A stretch of DNA of 64,000 bases from Bacillus crepusculi (GTDB lineage: Bacteria > Bacillota > Bacilli > Bacillales > Bacillaceae): positions 248,001-312,000 of the forward strand of contig NZ_JACXXE010000002.1 in NCBI RefSeq assembly GCF_014764715.1. Reading direction: 5' to 3'. The position numbers were made by a program, and so were the translations under genes. Positions within the stretch are counted from its first letter, which is position 1. The number at the start of each line of letters is the position of its first letter. The notes beneath the pieces were generated by a model. That model was not told the origin of the DNA and made no database searches. It saw nothing but the letters and a program-made list of their open reading frames with translations. Shown piece by piece: positions 12,211 through 20,117 of this stretch.

Positions 12211-13476
12211 CTAAGGTCGGGCTGAGACAGAGGAAGTAGCAGTAAGGTTTGATTCTCTAAGCTGTTGAATATCCTTCCGAATAAGAAGAGATATGATAAA
12301 AGCGATGAAAAATAAGCCCGAGAACACCATGAGACTTTGTGTGTAATTACCTGTTATATCTCGTATGAAGGATGAAAATAAAGGTCCTGCTAAACCAGCA
12401 GCGGCCCATGCGGTTAGAATATAACCGTGTATTGCACCAAGTTGTTTCGTGCCAAATAAATCTCCAATATAGGCTGGAATTGAGGCAAATCCTCCTCCGT
12501 AGCACGTATAAATGATCGCCATTACGATTGAAAAGATGAGTGGTTCTTTTAAGTAAGGTAGTAAAGGAAAAGCAATGAGCTGGATACTAAAGAAAATCGT
12601 ATACGTATTTGGTCTTCCGATATAATCTGAGAAGGATGCCCAGCCGATCCGTCCTAAACCATTAAAAGCACCTAAAACACCAACAAGAGTAGCTGCAGCA
12701 CCTGCAGTGAATCCAACATTTTCTTGAGCAAGAGGCGAGGCAACTGAAATAATGGCAATACCGCATGTGATGTTAATAAAGAGCATGAGCCACAAATAAT
12801 AAAAACGCCGTGTTTTAATCGCTTCATTTGCTGTAAGCTGTGATAAGTCTTGAGGAATTTTTTTTTGATTTGTTTTCAATCCGTCAAATTGTTTGACGTC
12901 ATCTGGCGTTGGTGGTGATAAATAAAGTGATGAGATTACCATAATGATAAAATATGAGGGTCCAAGAATATAAAAGGTATTCGCAATATCAACTTTTTCA
13001 ATGAGAAATTGAATAATGGGGCTGCAGATAAGTGAAGCAAATCCAAAACCCATAATGGCTAAACCGGTTGCAAGTCCTCTCCGATCCGGAAACCATTTGA
13101 CTAATGTTGATACAGGAGCAATATAGCCTACCCCTAATCCTATCCCAGCAAGTACACCATAAAATAAATAGAGGAGAGGCAGTGAAGACATGTGGACAGC
13201 GAACCCTGACCCAGTCATTCCGACGCCGAAGAAAATGGCTGAGAAGAGCCCCGATGCCCTTGGGCCGTACTTTTCAACGAAATGTCCCATGAAAGCAGCA
13301 GATAGACCTAAAAATAAAATGGCAATGCTGAAGGTGAGGCTTATTTCGGTTAATGACCACTGAAAGGTTTGATGTAAAGGATTCGTAAAAACACTCCATG
13401 CATAAACAGACCCAATAGATAAATGAATTCCTACAGCACTTGTCGCAATGAGCCAACGATTTTTTGATTTGTTCAT
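12211..13476 (-). CDS. OFA-family (oxalate/formate-type) MFS transporter
   Basis: A 421-residue, 12-helix major facilitator protein. The opening NRWLIATSAVGIHLSIGSVYAWSVF is typical of the OFA (oxalate:formate antiporter) family, as are FMGHFVEKYGPRASG and KWFPDRRGLATGLAIMGFG. Substrate cannot be read from sequence; family members move oxalate, formate, lactate or related monocarboxylates. It is transcribed in the same direction as the molybdoenzyme gene 82 bases downstream, which suggests delivery or export of its substrate or product. The GGGGGAA ribosome site precedes ATG 13476. Confidence 0.8.
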   Translation of the reverse strand: MNKSKNRWLIATSAVGIHLSIGSVYAWSVFTNPLHQTFQWSLTEISLTFSIAILFLGLSAAFMGHFVEKYGPRASGLFSAIFFGVGMTGSGFAVHMSSLPLLYLFYGVLAGIGLGVGYIAPVSTLVKWFPDRRGLATGLAIMGFGFASLICSPIIQFLIEKVDIANTFYILGPSYFIIMVISSLYLSPPTPDDVKQFDGLKTNQKKIPQDLSQLTANEAIKTRRFYYLWLMLFINITCGIAIISVASPLAQENVGFTAGAAATLVGVLGAFNGLGRIGWASFSDYIGRPNTYTIFFSIQLIAFPLLPYLKEPLIFSIVMAIIYTCYGGGFASIPAYIGDLFGTKQLGAIHGYILTAWAAAGLAGPLFSSFIRDITGNYTQSLMVFSGLFFIAFIISLLIRKDIQQLRESNLTATSSVSARP

Positions 13477-13610
13477 TGTGTTCCCCCCATATAAAGCGAT
13501 CGAAAAGTTTGATAAGATAGAAATATGTTACATTTTTATGACTTTTTAAAATAATATCACAATTTGATTGGTTCATATAACTAAATTTTTGTTGAAAGGA
13601 AGATCATTAA

Positions 13611-14399
13611 ATGAATCCTTCTGTTAAAAAGAAACGGGTCATCCACCAATATCGTGAAGGGCAATTTACCTGTATAACGGATGAAGTGGTAGAAGAGTTT
13701 CCTTTAACTGTGATGGTGAATGGAGAAGAGTTTGTAACACTCGTTTGTTCACCAGAGCATTTGAAAGAATTGGTAATCGGCTTTTTAGCTTCAGAAGGAG
13801 TCATTCGATTTGAAAATGAGATTAAAAGGTTTACAATAGATGAAAGTATGGGCTTTGCATATGTTGAATTAATCCACTCAAGTCGTTTTCATGTATCAGA
13901 CTTTACAAAGCGAGTGATTGGTTCTTGCTGTGGGAAAGGGAGACACTTTTATTTTCTCCAAGATGTAAAAACAGCAAAAACAGCCATTGATCAAATTAAC
14001 ATTTCTGCTGAAACCTGTATGCACTTAATGAAGTGCTTACAAGACGAAAGCCAATTATTTCGACATACGGGTGGTGTGCATAATGCTGGACTGTGTGACA
14101 CAGAAAAGCTATTCATCACTAGAACTGATATAGGAAGGCATAATGCTTTAGATAAAATCTATGGATATTGTTTACTTCACCGAATCCCACTTAGGGATAA
14201 AATCCTTGTGTTTAGCGGCCGGATATCGTCGGAAGTTCTTTTGAAGGCAGCGAAACTAGGTGTATCTATTGTGTTATCAAAATCAGCACCTACTGAGCTG
14301 GCACTTAAAATGGCAGAGGAATTAAATATCACGACAATTGGATTCGTCAGAGGAGGATCTTTTAATATCTATACTCATCACCAGCGTATTACAGAATAG
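13611..14399 (+). CDS. fdhD: Formate dehydrogenase accessory sulfurtransferase FdhD
   Basis: FdhD carries sulfur from a cysteine desulfurase to the molybdenum cofactor and is needed for formate dehydrogenase activity. The 262-residue product has PLTVMVNGEEFVTLVCSPEHLKELVIGFLASEGV, the cysteine pair in VIGSCCGKGR, and the C-terminal TDIGRHNALDK and SGRISSEVLLKAAKLGVSIVLSKSAPTELA motifs. ATG 13611 is preceded by AAAGGAAG. It is divergent from the transporter and tightly coupled to moaA, whose ribosome site overlaps the fdhD stop. Confidence 0.95.
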   Translation: MNPSVKKKRVIHQYREGQFTCITDEVVEEFPLTVMVNGEEFVTLVCSPEHLKELVIGFLASEGVIRFENEIKRFTIDESMGFAYVELIHSSRFHVSDFTKRVIGSCCGKGRHFYFLQDVKTAKTAIDQINISAETCMHLMKCLQDESQLFRHTGGVHNAGLCDTEKLFITRTDIGRHNALDKIYGYCLLHRIPLRDKILVFSGRISSEVLLKAAKLGVSIVLSKSAPTELALKMAEELNITTIGFVRGGSFNIYTHHQRITE

Positions 14400-14409
14400 G
14401 AGGCAAAGT

Positions 14410-15417
14410 ATGGTCAGTATTTTGGATAAAAGACATCGACCATTGCGCGATTTAAGAATATCGGTAACCGATCGCTGTAACTTTAGATGTACGTACTGTA
14501 TGCCTGCTGAAATCTTTGGACCAGATTATTCTTTTTTGAATAAAGAAGAGCTGCTTAGTTTCGAAGAGATCGAACGACTTGCTACACTTTTTGCAAAGGA
14601 GTTAGGGGTGGTGAAATTACGAATCACGGGTGGTGAACCTTTAATGCGTAAGGATCTACCCCTCCTAATAGAAAAACTAGCAAAAATTCCAGGTGTTGAA
14701 GACATCGCTATGACAACCAATGGAACGCTTTTACCTTTATATGCTGATAAATTAAAGAGGGCAGGTCTTCAAAGAGTCACCATTAGTTTGGATTCATTAA
14801 ATCCTACCCGTTTTGAGCAGATGAATGGAAGACAAATTTCCATCCAAAAAGTGTTTGACGGAATTGAGGCTGCAAAAAAGGCTGGACTTGCTATTAAGAT
14901 CAATATGGTTGTCCAAAAAGGTGTGAATGATCAGGATATCTTGCCAATGGCCGCCTATTTTAAAAAAGAAGGACACATTCTGAGATTTATTGAATTTATG
15001 GATGTAGGCAATACAAATAAATGGAATTTAGAGCATGTAATGACGAAAAAAGAGATCATTGATCTGATTCATTCAACATATCGTATCAAACCTGAACCGC
15101 CTCGATATGCGGGTGAAGTAGCCAACCGATTTTTTTACGAAGATGGATCAGGAGAGATTGGCATTATTTCTTCCGTTTCAGATGCTTTTTGTGGATCATG
15201 TAATAGAGCAAGGCTATCTGCACGCGGTGAATTGTTTACGTGTTTATTTGCATCATCGGGTTTTGATCTGAAACGGATTCTTCGTACGACCGAAGATGAT
15301 AAAGATATAACGAAAGTATTGAAGGAACTATGGTCAAATAGACAGGATCAATATTCAGCCGAGAGAGAGCAAAAGAAAGATCAGAAAAAAGTCGAGATGT
15401 CATACATCGGTGGGTAG
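14410..15417 (+). CDS. moaA: GTP 3',8-cyclase MoaA (molybdenum cofactor synthesis)
   Basis: MoaA is a radical SAM enzyme that starts molybdenum cofactor synthesis from GTP together with MoaC. The 335-residue product has the N-terminal cluster motif CNFRCTYC, the GGEPL segment of radical SAM proteins, and the C-terminal cluster CGSCNRARLSARGELFTC. It ends in Gly-Gly, needed for MoaA activity. ATG 14410 follows TAGGAGGC, in which the fdhD stop codon is embedded, so the two are translationally close. Rest of the cofactor pathway is not in this window. Confidence 0.96.
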   Translation: MVSILDKRHRPLRDLRISVTDRCNFRCTYCMPAEIFGPDYSFLNKEELLSFEEIERLATLFAKELGVVKLRITGGEPLMRKDLPLLIEKLAKIPGVEDIAMTTNGTLLPLYADKLKRAGLQRVTISLDSLNPTRFEQMNGRQISIQKVFDGIEAAKKAGLAIKINMVVQKGVNDQDILPMAAYFKKEGHILRFIEFMDVGNTNKWNLEHVMTKKEIIDLIHSTYRIKPEPPRYAGEVANRFFYEDGSGEIGIISSVSDAFCGSCNRARLSARGELFTCLFASSGFDLKRILRTTEDDKDITKVLKELWSNRQDQYSAEREQKKDQKKVEMSYIGG

Positions 15418-15533
15418 TGACAACAACGTATCACGATCATGTATTTTTGAAAAGAAGAGGAAATGGCATTATCACTATTGAAAATCTCTTTTTGAAAAGA
15501 CGCCAATTCATCATATAAATTCAATCACCATAA

Positions 15534-15561
15534 AAAAACAGCAGAGATTCTGCTGTTTTTT
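15534..15561 (+). terminator. Terminator after moaA
   Basis: AAAAACAGCAGA and TCTGCTGTTTTT pair around GAT and are followed by T residues. It lies 120 bases after moaA; the stretch between holds nothing I can identify. Confidence 0.88.
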
Positions 15562-15671
15562 AAAATGCTATTTTGTGCCTCAAAAAGCGCAAGAGAAGTC
15601 TAGAAAATAGGTTTTTCATCATTGGGTGCTGCTTTACTTTTATAGGAGCTGTGATAAGATCAAATCAATCT

Positions 15672-15941
15672 TTACCAGCTTGATTTTTTCATTCCTGGGA
15701 TTTGGCCTTTATAGGCAAGTTCACGAAAAGCAATCCTAGACATTTTGAATTTGTGTAAGTAACCTCTAGGACGGCCCGTTAATTCACAGCGGTTTTTTAA
15801 GCGAGTGGGGGAGGAATCTCTAGGTAATGTCTTCAAAGCTTCATAGTCACCTTTTTCTTTTAACTCTTTCCTTAATTCCGCATATTTCAAAACAAGCTGC
15901 TGCCGCTTTTTTTCTTTAGCAATCTTTGATTTTTTTGCCAC
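15672..15941 (-). CDS. rpsN2: Zinc-independent ribosomal protein S14 paralogue
   Basis: This is the 89-residue alternative S14 (YhzA/RpsN2 type) of the small ribosomal subunit. It starts [24 protein letters not shown] and ends [11 protein letters not shown]. It contains only one cysteine ([10 protein letters not shown]) and lacks the CxxC pairs of the zinc-ribbon S14, so it can replace the zinc form when zinc is scarce and free the metal. GTG 15941 follows AGGAGGG. It is the last gene of the zinc-starvation operon, 16 bases after zagA. Confidence 0.92.
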   Translation of the reverse strand: MAKKSKIAKEKKRQQLVLKYAELRKELKEKGDYEALKTLPRDSSPTRLKNRCELTGRPRGYLHKFKMSRIAFRELAYKGQIPGMKKSSW

Positions 15942-15957
15942 TTAAAACCCTCCTGGT

Positions 15958-17154
15958 TTAATTGTGTATTTTCCATTGAAAGGGGTCTTCAAACGTTGTC
16001 CAATCTTGATCAAATTCTTCAGGCGTGAGCAAGCATTGATCAAGTGTGCGAATAATATCTGCTTTAGGCAAGTCTACGCCAATAAATACAAGTTTTGTAT
16101 GGCGGTCACCAAACTCTGCGTCCCACTCAGCAAGAAGCTCTGGTTCCTGATTTAATATCCGTGCTTTTTCTTGCTCAGGCAAGGCAGCTATCCAGTATGC
16201 AATAGGTTCAATCGCAACGGATTTTCCGGCTTGTGAAATTAAAATGGTTAAATCATGATGTGTGGCAAGCCATGCAAATCCTTTAGCACGAACAATCTGT
16301 TCTGGCATCTGATCTAACCAATTATTCAGCCTGCCGGTATGAAAAGGGAGTCTTCTTTCATACACAAATGAGGAGATTCGGTATTCTTCGGTTTCCGGTG
16401 TATGCTGAGAATGTCCAGCATTGATTTCCTTTATCCAGCCAGCAGATGCACTGGATTTTTCAAAGTCGAATAAGCCAGTATTTAAAATGTCGCTTGGCTG
16501 TACGTTACCTTTTGTGGTTCTTATGATAGTTGCTTCTGGTTGAAGTGTGGTCAGCACGTGCTCAAGTCGATTTAGTTCCGATGGTGATACAAGATCACAT
16601 TTATTCATAATCAGCACGTCACAAAATTCAATTTGATCAATGAGTAAATCGGAAATTTCGCGTTCATCATCGTCGGAAACGGCTTCTTTACGATCTAATA
16701 GACTTTCTCCAGATTGGAAATCAGTCCAGAAACGGTTTGCATCTACCACTGTTACCATCGTGTCAAGCCGGCAAAAGCGTGTCAAATCTATGCCCATTTC
16801 TTCATCAATGTAAGAAAAGGTTTGAGCGACAGGAATTGGCTCACTAATACCTGTTGATTCAATGACGATGTAATCGATATTACCAGCCTTACAAAGGCGT
16901 TCTACTTCGATTAACAAATCCTCTCTCAATGTACAGCAAATACAACCATTAGATAGTTCAACAAGTTTCTCATCTGATCGAGAGAGCTCACCACCTTGTT
17001 TGACTAATTCTGCATCAATATTAATTTCGCTCATGTCATTGACAATAACGGCTACTTTTAACCCTTTACGATTCTGTAGAACATGATTTAATATCGTTGT
17101 TTTTCCCGCTCCTAAAAAGCCGCTTAATACTGTAACAGGTATTCGTTTATTCAT
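15958..17154 (-). CDS. zagA: Zinc-responsive COG0523 GTPase (ZagA/YciC)
   Basis: A 398-residue COG0523 GTPase metallochaperone, closest by memory to B. subtilis YciC/ZagA, which helps sustain folate synthesis in zinc-starved cells and responds to ZTP. Walker A is GFLGAGKTT; the metal-binding NGCICCTLR motif is intact; NKCD is the guanine-specificity motif. The C-terminal COG0523-C domain follows. I use ATG 17154, preceded by AAAGGACAG; a further upstream in-frame start at 17178 has no site. It lies between rpmG and rpsN2 and has its own Zur-box-like palindrome just upstream. Confidence 0.9.
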   Translation of the reverse strand: MNKRIPVTVLSGFLGAGKTTILNHVLQNRKGLKVAVIVNDMSEINIDAELVKQGGELSRSDEKLVELSNGCICCTLREDLLIEVERLCKAGNIDYIVIESTGISEPIPVAQTFSYIDEEMGIDLTRFCRLDTMVTVVDANRFWTDFQSGESLLDRKEAVSDDDEREISDLLIDQIEFCDVLIMNKCDLVSPSELNRLEHVLTTLQPEATIIRTTKGNVQPSDILNTGLFDFEKSSASAGWIKEINAGHSQHTPETEEYRISSFVYERRLPFHTGRLNNWLDQMPEQIVRAKGFAWLATHHDLTILISQAGKSVAIEPIAYWIAALPEQEKARILNQEPELLAEWDAEFGDRHTKLVFIGVDLPKADIIRTLDQCLLTPEEFDQDWTTFEDPFQWKIHN

Positions 17155-17204
17155 TTGTTTCTGTCCTTTTGAAAACAATCATTTTATTTTCCGCCTCACT
17201 TAAA

Positions 17205-17219
17205 AAGTAATCATTACGA
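17205..17219. promoter_or_regulatory. Zur-box-like operator upstream of zagA
   Basis: The sequence AAGTAATCATTACGA matches the Bacillus Zur consensus TCGTAATNATTACGA at 13 of 15 positions, with the central TAATNATTA intact. It lies 50 bases upstream of zagA, between it and rpmG, so zagA may also be transcribed on its own when zinc is low. Confidence 0.7.
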
Positions 17220-17235
17220 TTTAAAATTTAAAAAA

Positions 17236-17385
17236 TTATTTTGTTTCTCTATGAAGGGTATATTTCTTTAATCGAGGAGAATATTTTTTTAATTCCAATC
17301 GGTCTGGATTTGTTCGTTTATTTTTTGTAGTGATATAGTTTCTGTCACCTGTTTCAGTACAGGCTAAGGTGATTTTTACGCGCAT
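17236..17385 (-). CDS. rpmG: Zinc-independent ribosomal protein L33
   Basis: A 49-residue L33 of the large ribosomal subunit: [20 protein letters not shown], then [15 protein letters not shown], ending TLHRETK. In zinc-binding L33 the motif is CTEC ... CPRD; here these read CTET and YSPR, so the zinc site is gone. This makes it the C-minus paralogue, expected to be made under zinc limitation. ATG 17385 is preceded by an excellent AAAGGAGGA. It is first in the operon rpmG-zagA-rpsN2 and has a Zur-box-like operator upstream. Confidence 0.93.
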   Translation of the reverse strand: MRVKITLACTETGDRNYITTKNKRTNPDRLELKKYSPRLKKYTLHRETK

Positions 17386-17408
17386 AATTGATATGTTCCT
17401 CCTTTAAT

Positions 17409-17423
17409 TCGTAATAGTTACGA
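17409..17423. promoter_or_regulatory. Zur-box-like operator upstream of rpmG
   Basis: TCGTAATAGTTACGA differs from the consensus TCGTAATNATTACGA by one base. It sits 24 bases upstream of the rpmG start, overlapping the likely promoter, and should repress the operon when zinc is sufficient. Confidence 0.8.
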
Positions 17424-17491
17424 TTTGTATTTTAAAATGATAAAGGCCGATTGTCAAGCTTCGTATCATGATCAATCCCACATGACAATAC

Positions 17492-17525
17492 AAAGGGGTA
17501 TCGAATTTAATTGATACCCCCCTTT
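17492..17525 (-). terminator. Terminator-like hairpin after the small membrane-protein gene
   Basis: GGGGTATC and GATACCCC pair around a ten-base loop; on the minus strand the stem is followed by a short T tract. It lies directly beyond the stop at 17527. Confidence 0.7.
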
Positions 17526-17526
17526 A

Positions 17527-17949
17527 TTAATAAAAGTCACCAAGTTCTTCTTCGTATTCACCATCGTATTGCTGAATGTCACCCGGGATCTCTTGGAGAA
17601 AGGCTAGTCCTCCTAGTACAAGCATCAAAATGATGGCGATGAATGAGAGAATGACTGCGGCAATACTTGAAATGGCGAAGAGTGTCTGCATTTTCATCAT
17701 CTTAGCATATTGTTCTAACAGGTCTTCGTATGAAGTATCAGGAGCTTGAATCAATTGTTCAGCTGCTTTCACAGATTTTTGTACATGAACTCCCATCATA
17801 ATGAGGAAGACGCCAAGGGCAGCAGGAAGAACAAGCCAAAATCCAATAAGGATCGAAAGACCGCCTGAAATATAGAGAAAGATACTACCAACCTTTCCCC
17901 ACTTTGCGATTGAATGAAGAGCTTGAATGATTTTTTCTGTTTGTTGCAA
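17527..17949 (-). CDS. Small membrane protein, DUF5362-like
   Basis: A 140-residue protein with hydrophobic segments at about residues 22-55 (a hairpin of two helices) and 92-116, a cytoplasmic-looking helix SVKAAEQLIQ...LEQYAKMMKMQ between, and an acidic tail (YDGEYEEELGDFY). The layout resembles DUF5362 family proteins, but that is a weak match from memory. It lies next to ywnH as ywnF/ywnG do in B. subtilis. Function unknown. Confidence 0.65.
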   Translation of the reverse strand: MQQTEKIIQALHSIAKWGKVGSIFLYISGGLSILIGFWLVLPAALGVFLIMMGVHVQKSVKAAEQLIQAPDTSYEDLLEQYAKMMKMQTLFAISSIAAVILSFIAIILMLVLGGLAFLQEIPGDIQQYDGEYEEELGDFY

Positions 17950-18079
17950 TTGTGTTCACTCCTTTATGTATTCACTCTTTATCATACTTGAGCAAGTAGT
18001 ACTTTAGGAAGGGTGAATGTTGAACAATTAACATGTTTCTATGACTATAAATGTTTTCAAGCTAAGCTGAAAAGAAGAC

Positions 18080-18115
18080 AAAGGGATAAAATAACGATCA
18101 TTTTATCCCTTTTTT
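18080..18115. terminator. Bidirectional terminator-like hairpin after ywnH
   Basis: AAAGGGATAAAAT and ATTTTATCCCTTT form a perfect 13-bp stem around AACGATC. The T run is stronger on the plus strand, but the only gene that ends here is ywnH on the minus strand, 28 bases away. Confidence 0.75.
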
Positions 18116-18143
18116 AACAATATGAAGTTTAGAGGCGCTGGTT

Positions 18144-18638
18144 TTATAATTCTTTTCCTAGGATATCTAAATCGTATCTATTGCCGTCCATTTCTGCGAT
18201 GCGTGGCAGGTGTCCCCAGGTCTCAAAGCCGTGTTTTTTAAATAGTCGAATGCTGGCTTCGTTGTGTCCGAAAATAAAGGCGAGCAACGTTCGGATGCCT
18301 AATGAGGGCGCTAATTCAATGGCCTCTTGTAAGAATAGCGAGCCTAGGCCTTTTCCTCGAAAGTCTTGATTCAAATAAATACTCATTTCAACGGTTCCGT
18401 TGTATGCAGGTCTTCCGTAAAATGTTTCAAAGCTGAGCCAGCCGTATATATTCCCTGCCTCATCTGTTTTCACATAGAGAGGTCTTTTCTCTGAATGATT
18501 CAAAAACCACTGCCTGCGGTCTTCAACTGTAACAGGTTCTGTATCGGCGGTCACTTCTCTTGAGGCAATGGTTGAATTATAGATATCGACGATTGCTTTG
18601 AGGTCATCTTTTGTTGCTATGCGGTTAAATGTTTTCAC
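18144..18638 (-). CDS. ywnH: GNAT acetyltransferase YwnH (phosphinothricin-acetyltransferase-like)
   Basis: A 164-residue Gcn5-type N-acetyltransferase. DIYNSTIASREVTADTEPVT is shared with YwnH, and RGKGLGSLFLQEAI is the acetyl-CoA-binding Q/RxxGxG/A motif; FGHNEASIRLFKKHGFE follows. The family acetylates phosphinothricin, methionine sulfoximine or related amino-acid analogues. I use GTG 18638, with ATGGGGGGC upstream; the frame stays open further upstream, but those residues lack similarity and overlap the spoIIQ start region. It is divergent from spoIIQ, as in B. subtilis. Confidence 0.88.
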   Translation of the reverse strand: MKTFNRIATKDDLKAIVDIYNSTIASREVTADTEPVTVEDRRQWFLNHSEKRPLYVKTDEAGNIYGWLSFETFYGRPAYNGTVEMSIYLNQDFRGKGLGSLFLQEAIELAPSLGIRTLLAFIFGHNEASIRLFKKHGFETWGHLPRIAEMDGNRYDLDILGKEL

Positions 18639-18768
18639 AATAATGCCCCCCATCTTTTTTTCATTCATCATACATATTATTGATGCGATTGCGCAAAATA
18701 AAAGAAAAATGATTTCGTGTGTATATATTTTTTGAAAAGTGTTCAGAATGTTGCTGAGGTGATGAAAA

Positions 18769-19665
18769 ATGAGAGAGGAAGAAAAGAAACGTACTTCCAA
18801 AATCACAAAAGTTCAGCAATTTTTCCGTAAGCGCTGGGTATTCCCTGCTATTTACTTGGTCAGCGCAGCGGTCGTGTTAACAGCCGTTCTTTGGTATCAA
18901 GCTGTATCAAAAGATGTGAAGGACCAACTATCTGATGGAAATCAAACAGGACAAGAACAGCGTGATGATGCCGTTGAAGTTGGAAAGCCAATTGAAAATG
19001 TTGCCATGCCGGTCCAGAATTCTGATAATGTTTCTGTCGTGAAAAAGTTCTATGAAGCAGATGCTGACCAAAAAGAAAAAGAAGCAGCACTTGTAAACTA
19101 TAATAACACCTATACCTTAAGCAAAGGTATTGATCTTGCAGACAAAGATGGCAAAGTGTTTGATGTCACAGCTGCTCTTAGTGGAACAGTGGTTCAAGCG
19201 AAAAAGGATCCAGTTCTTGGTCACGTCGTTGAAATTGAACATGAAGATGGATTGTCGACTGTTTATCAATCGTTGTCTCAAGTGAGTGTAAAAGAAGGCG
19301 ATGAAGTCAAGCAGAATGATGTCATCGGTGCTTCTGGTAAAAATCTTTATGGTGCTGAAAGCGGTAACCATGTCCATTTTGAAATTCGTATGGAGGGTTT
19401 AGCGCTCAATCCACTTAGCTTCATTGACAAGCCTGTTTCTACTATTGAAAAAGCAGCGCAAGAAGTGATGGAAGAAGCAAAAGAACCTGCTCAGCCAAAG
19501 GCTGATGAAAAAACGAAGGAACCTGCTACCGAAGATAAGGCCAAAGAGCCTGCTGGAGAAAAATCTGAAGAAAAGTCTGATGAGAAGGGGAAATCCTCTG
19601 ATCAAGAAAAGTCTTCAGATTCCTCTAAAGACAGCAGTCAGTCAGAAGAGACAAAACAATCTTAA
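18769..19665 (+). CDS. spoIIQ: Forespore protein SpoIIQ (LytM-fold engulfment/channel protein)
   Basis: SpoIIQ sits in the forespore membrane and binds SpoIIIAH of the mother cell to hold the engulfing membranes together and form the feeding channel. The 298-residue protein has a transmembrane helix at about residues 26-44 (WVFPAIYLVSAAVVLTAVL), a linker, then a LytM/M23 domain. The motif normally HxGxD reads SKGIDLA, so one zinc ligand is Ser, while HVHFEIR is intact; the domain is probably not an active endopeptidase, as known for B. subtilis SpoIIQ. The C-terminal 65 residues are a repetitive Lys/Glu/Ser tail. ATG 18769 follows GAGGTGATG. Expected to be sigma-F dependent, but I could not fit the promoter with confidence. 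Confidence 0.95.
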   Translation: MREEEKKRTSKITKVQQFFRKRWVFPAIYLVSAAVVLTAVLWYQAVSKDVKDQLSDGNQTGQEQRDDAVEVGKPIENVAMPVQNSDNVSVVKKFYEADADQKEKEAALVNYNNTYTLSKGIDLADKDGKVFDVTAALSGTVVQAKKDPVLGHVVEIEHEDGLSTVYQSLSQVSVKEGDEVKQNDVIGASGKNLYGAESGNHVHFEIRMEGLALNPLSFIDKPVSTIEKAAQEVMEEAKEPAQPKADEKTKEPATEDKAKEPAGEKSEEKSDEKGKSSDQEKSSDSSKDSSQSEETKQS

Positions 19666-19678
19666 TGCTTTGCAAGAT

Positions 19679-19711
19679 CCTCTGTGTAGATGAGTACACA
19701 GAGGTTTTTTT
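19679..19711 (+). terminator. Terminator after spoIIQ
   Basis: CCTCTGTGTA and TACACAGAGG pair around GATGAG, followed by seven T residues. Confidence 0.9.
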
Positions 19712-19726
19712 CTGTCTGAAAAAGAT

Positions 19727-19746
19727 CCTCCGCCACGTGGCGGAGG
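19727..19746 (-). terminator. Terminator after glnK/nrgB
   Basis: A perfect 20-bp palindrome CCTCCGCCACGTGGCGGAGG; on the minus strand it is followed by ATCTTTTTC. It lies five bases beyond the glnK stop. Confidence 0.8.
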
Positions 19747-19751
19747 ATGTA

Positions 19752-20099
19752 TTATAGGGCGGCAGGTCCTTCTTCACCTGTCCGGATATTAATTGTATTC
19801 TCTATTTCATATATAAATATTTTCCCATCCCCTGGTTCGCCTGTACGAAGGACCTTTTGTGCTGTTTCAACGACTTGTTCGACAGGTACCTTGCTTAGGA
19901 CGATTTCGATCTTTAATCGTTCGTACACATTGCTTTCCTTTTTGACGCCACGGTATAGCTCTGTATGTCCCTTTTGTAAGCCGCAGCCGTGCACATTAGA
20001 AAAGGTAATAGAGGTGACACCGATCTTTCCAAGCTCCACCTTTAATGTTTCAAAATTAGCTGGACGTGTGACAATCTCCACTTTATACATCTTGCTCAT
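19752..20099 (-). CDS. glnK: PII-family nitrogen regulator GlnK (NrgB)
   Basis: A 115-residue PII signal protein that binds ATP/ADP and 2-oxoglutarate and docks on the ammonium channel. It begins MYKVEIVTRPANFETLKVELGKIGVTSIT; the T-loop carries KGHTELYRGVKKES with Tyr near residue 50, and the C-terminal DGKIFIYEIENTINIRTGEEGPAAL includes the nucleotide-binding motif. It follows nrgA by 18 bases in one operon. In Bacillus the partner includes TnrA as well as NrgA. Confidence 0.94.
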   Translation of the reverse strand: MSKMYKVEIVTRPANFETLKVELGKIGVTSITFSNVHGCGLQKGHTELYRGVKKESNVYERLKIEIVLSKVPVEQVVETAQKVLRTGEPGDGKIFIYEIENTINIRTGEEGPAAL

Positions 20100-20117
20100 A
20101 GAGACACCCCTTTTTCT

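Noticed and set aside
15418..15671. A small RNA between moaA and rpsN2
   Set aside because: Only the moaA terminator is evident; no promoter-like pair with matching structure.
18720..18768. Sigma-F promoter for spoIIQ
   Set aside because: GTATA is present, but no GGnRAnAnTR-like -10 at the right distance; not called.
19727..19746. Perfect 20-bp palindrome near glnK as an operator
   Set aside because: It lies downstream of glnK and is followed on that strand by a T tract; a terminator is simpler.
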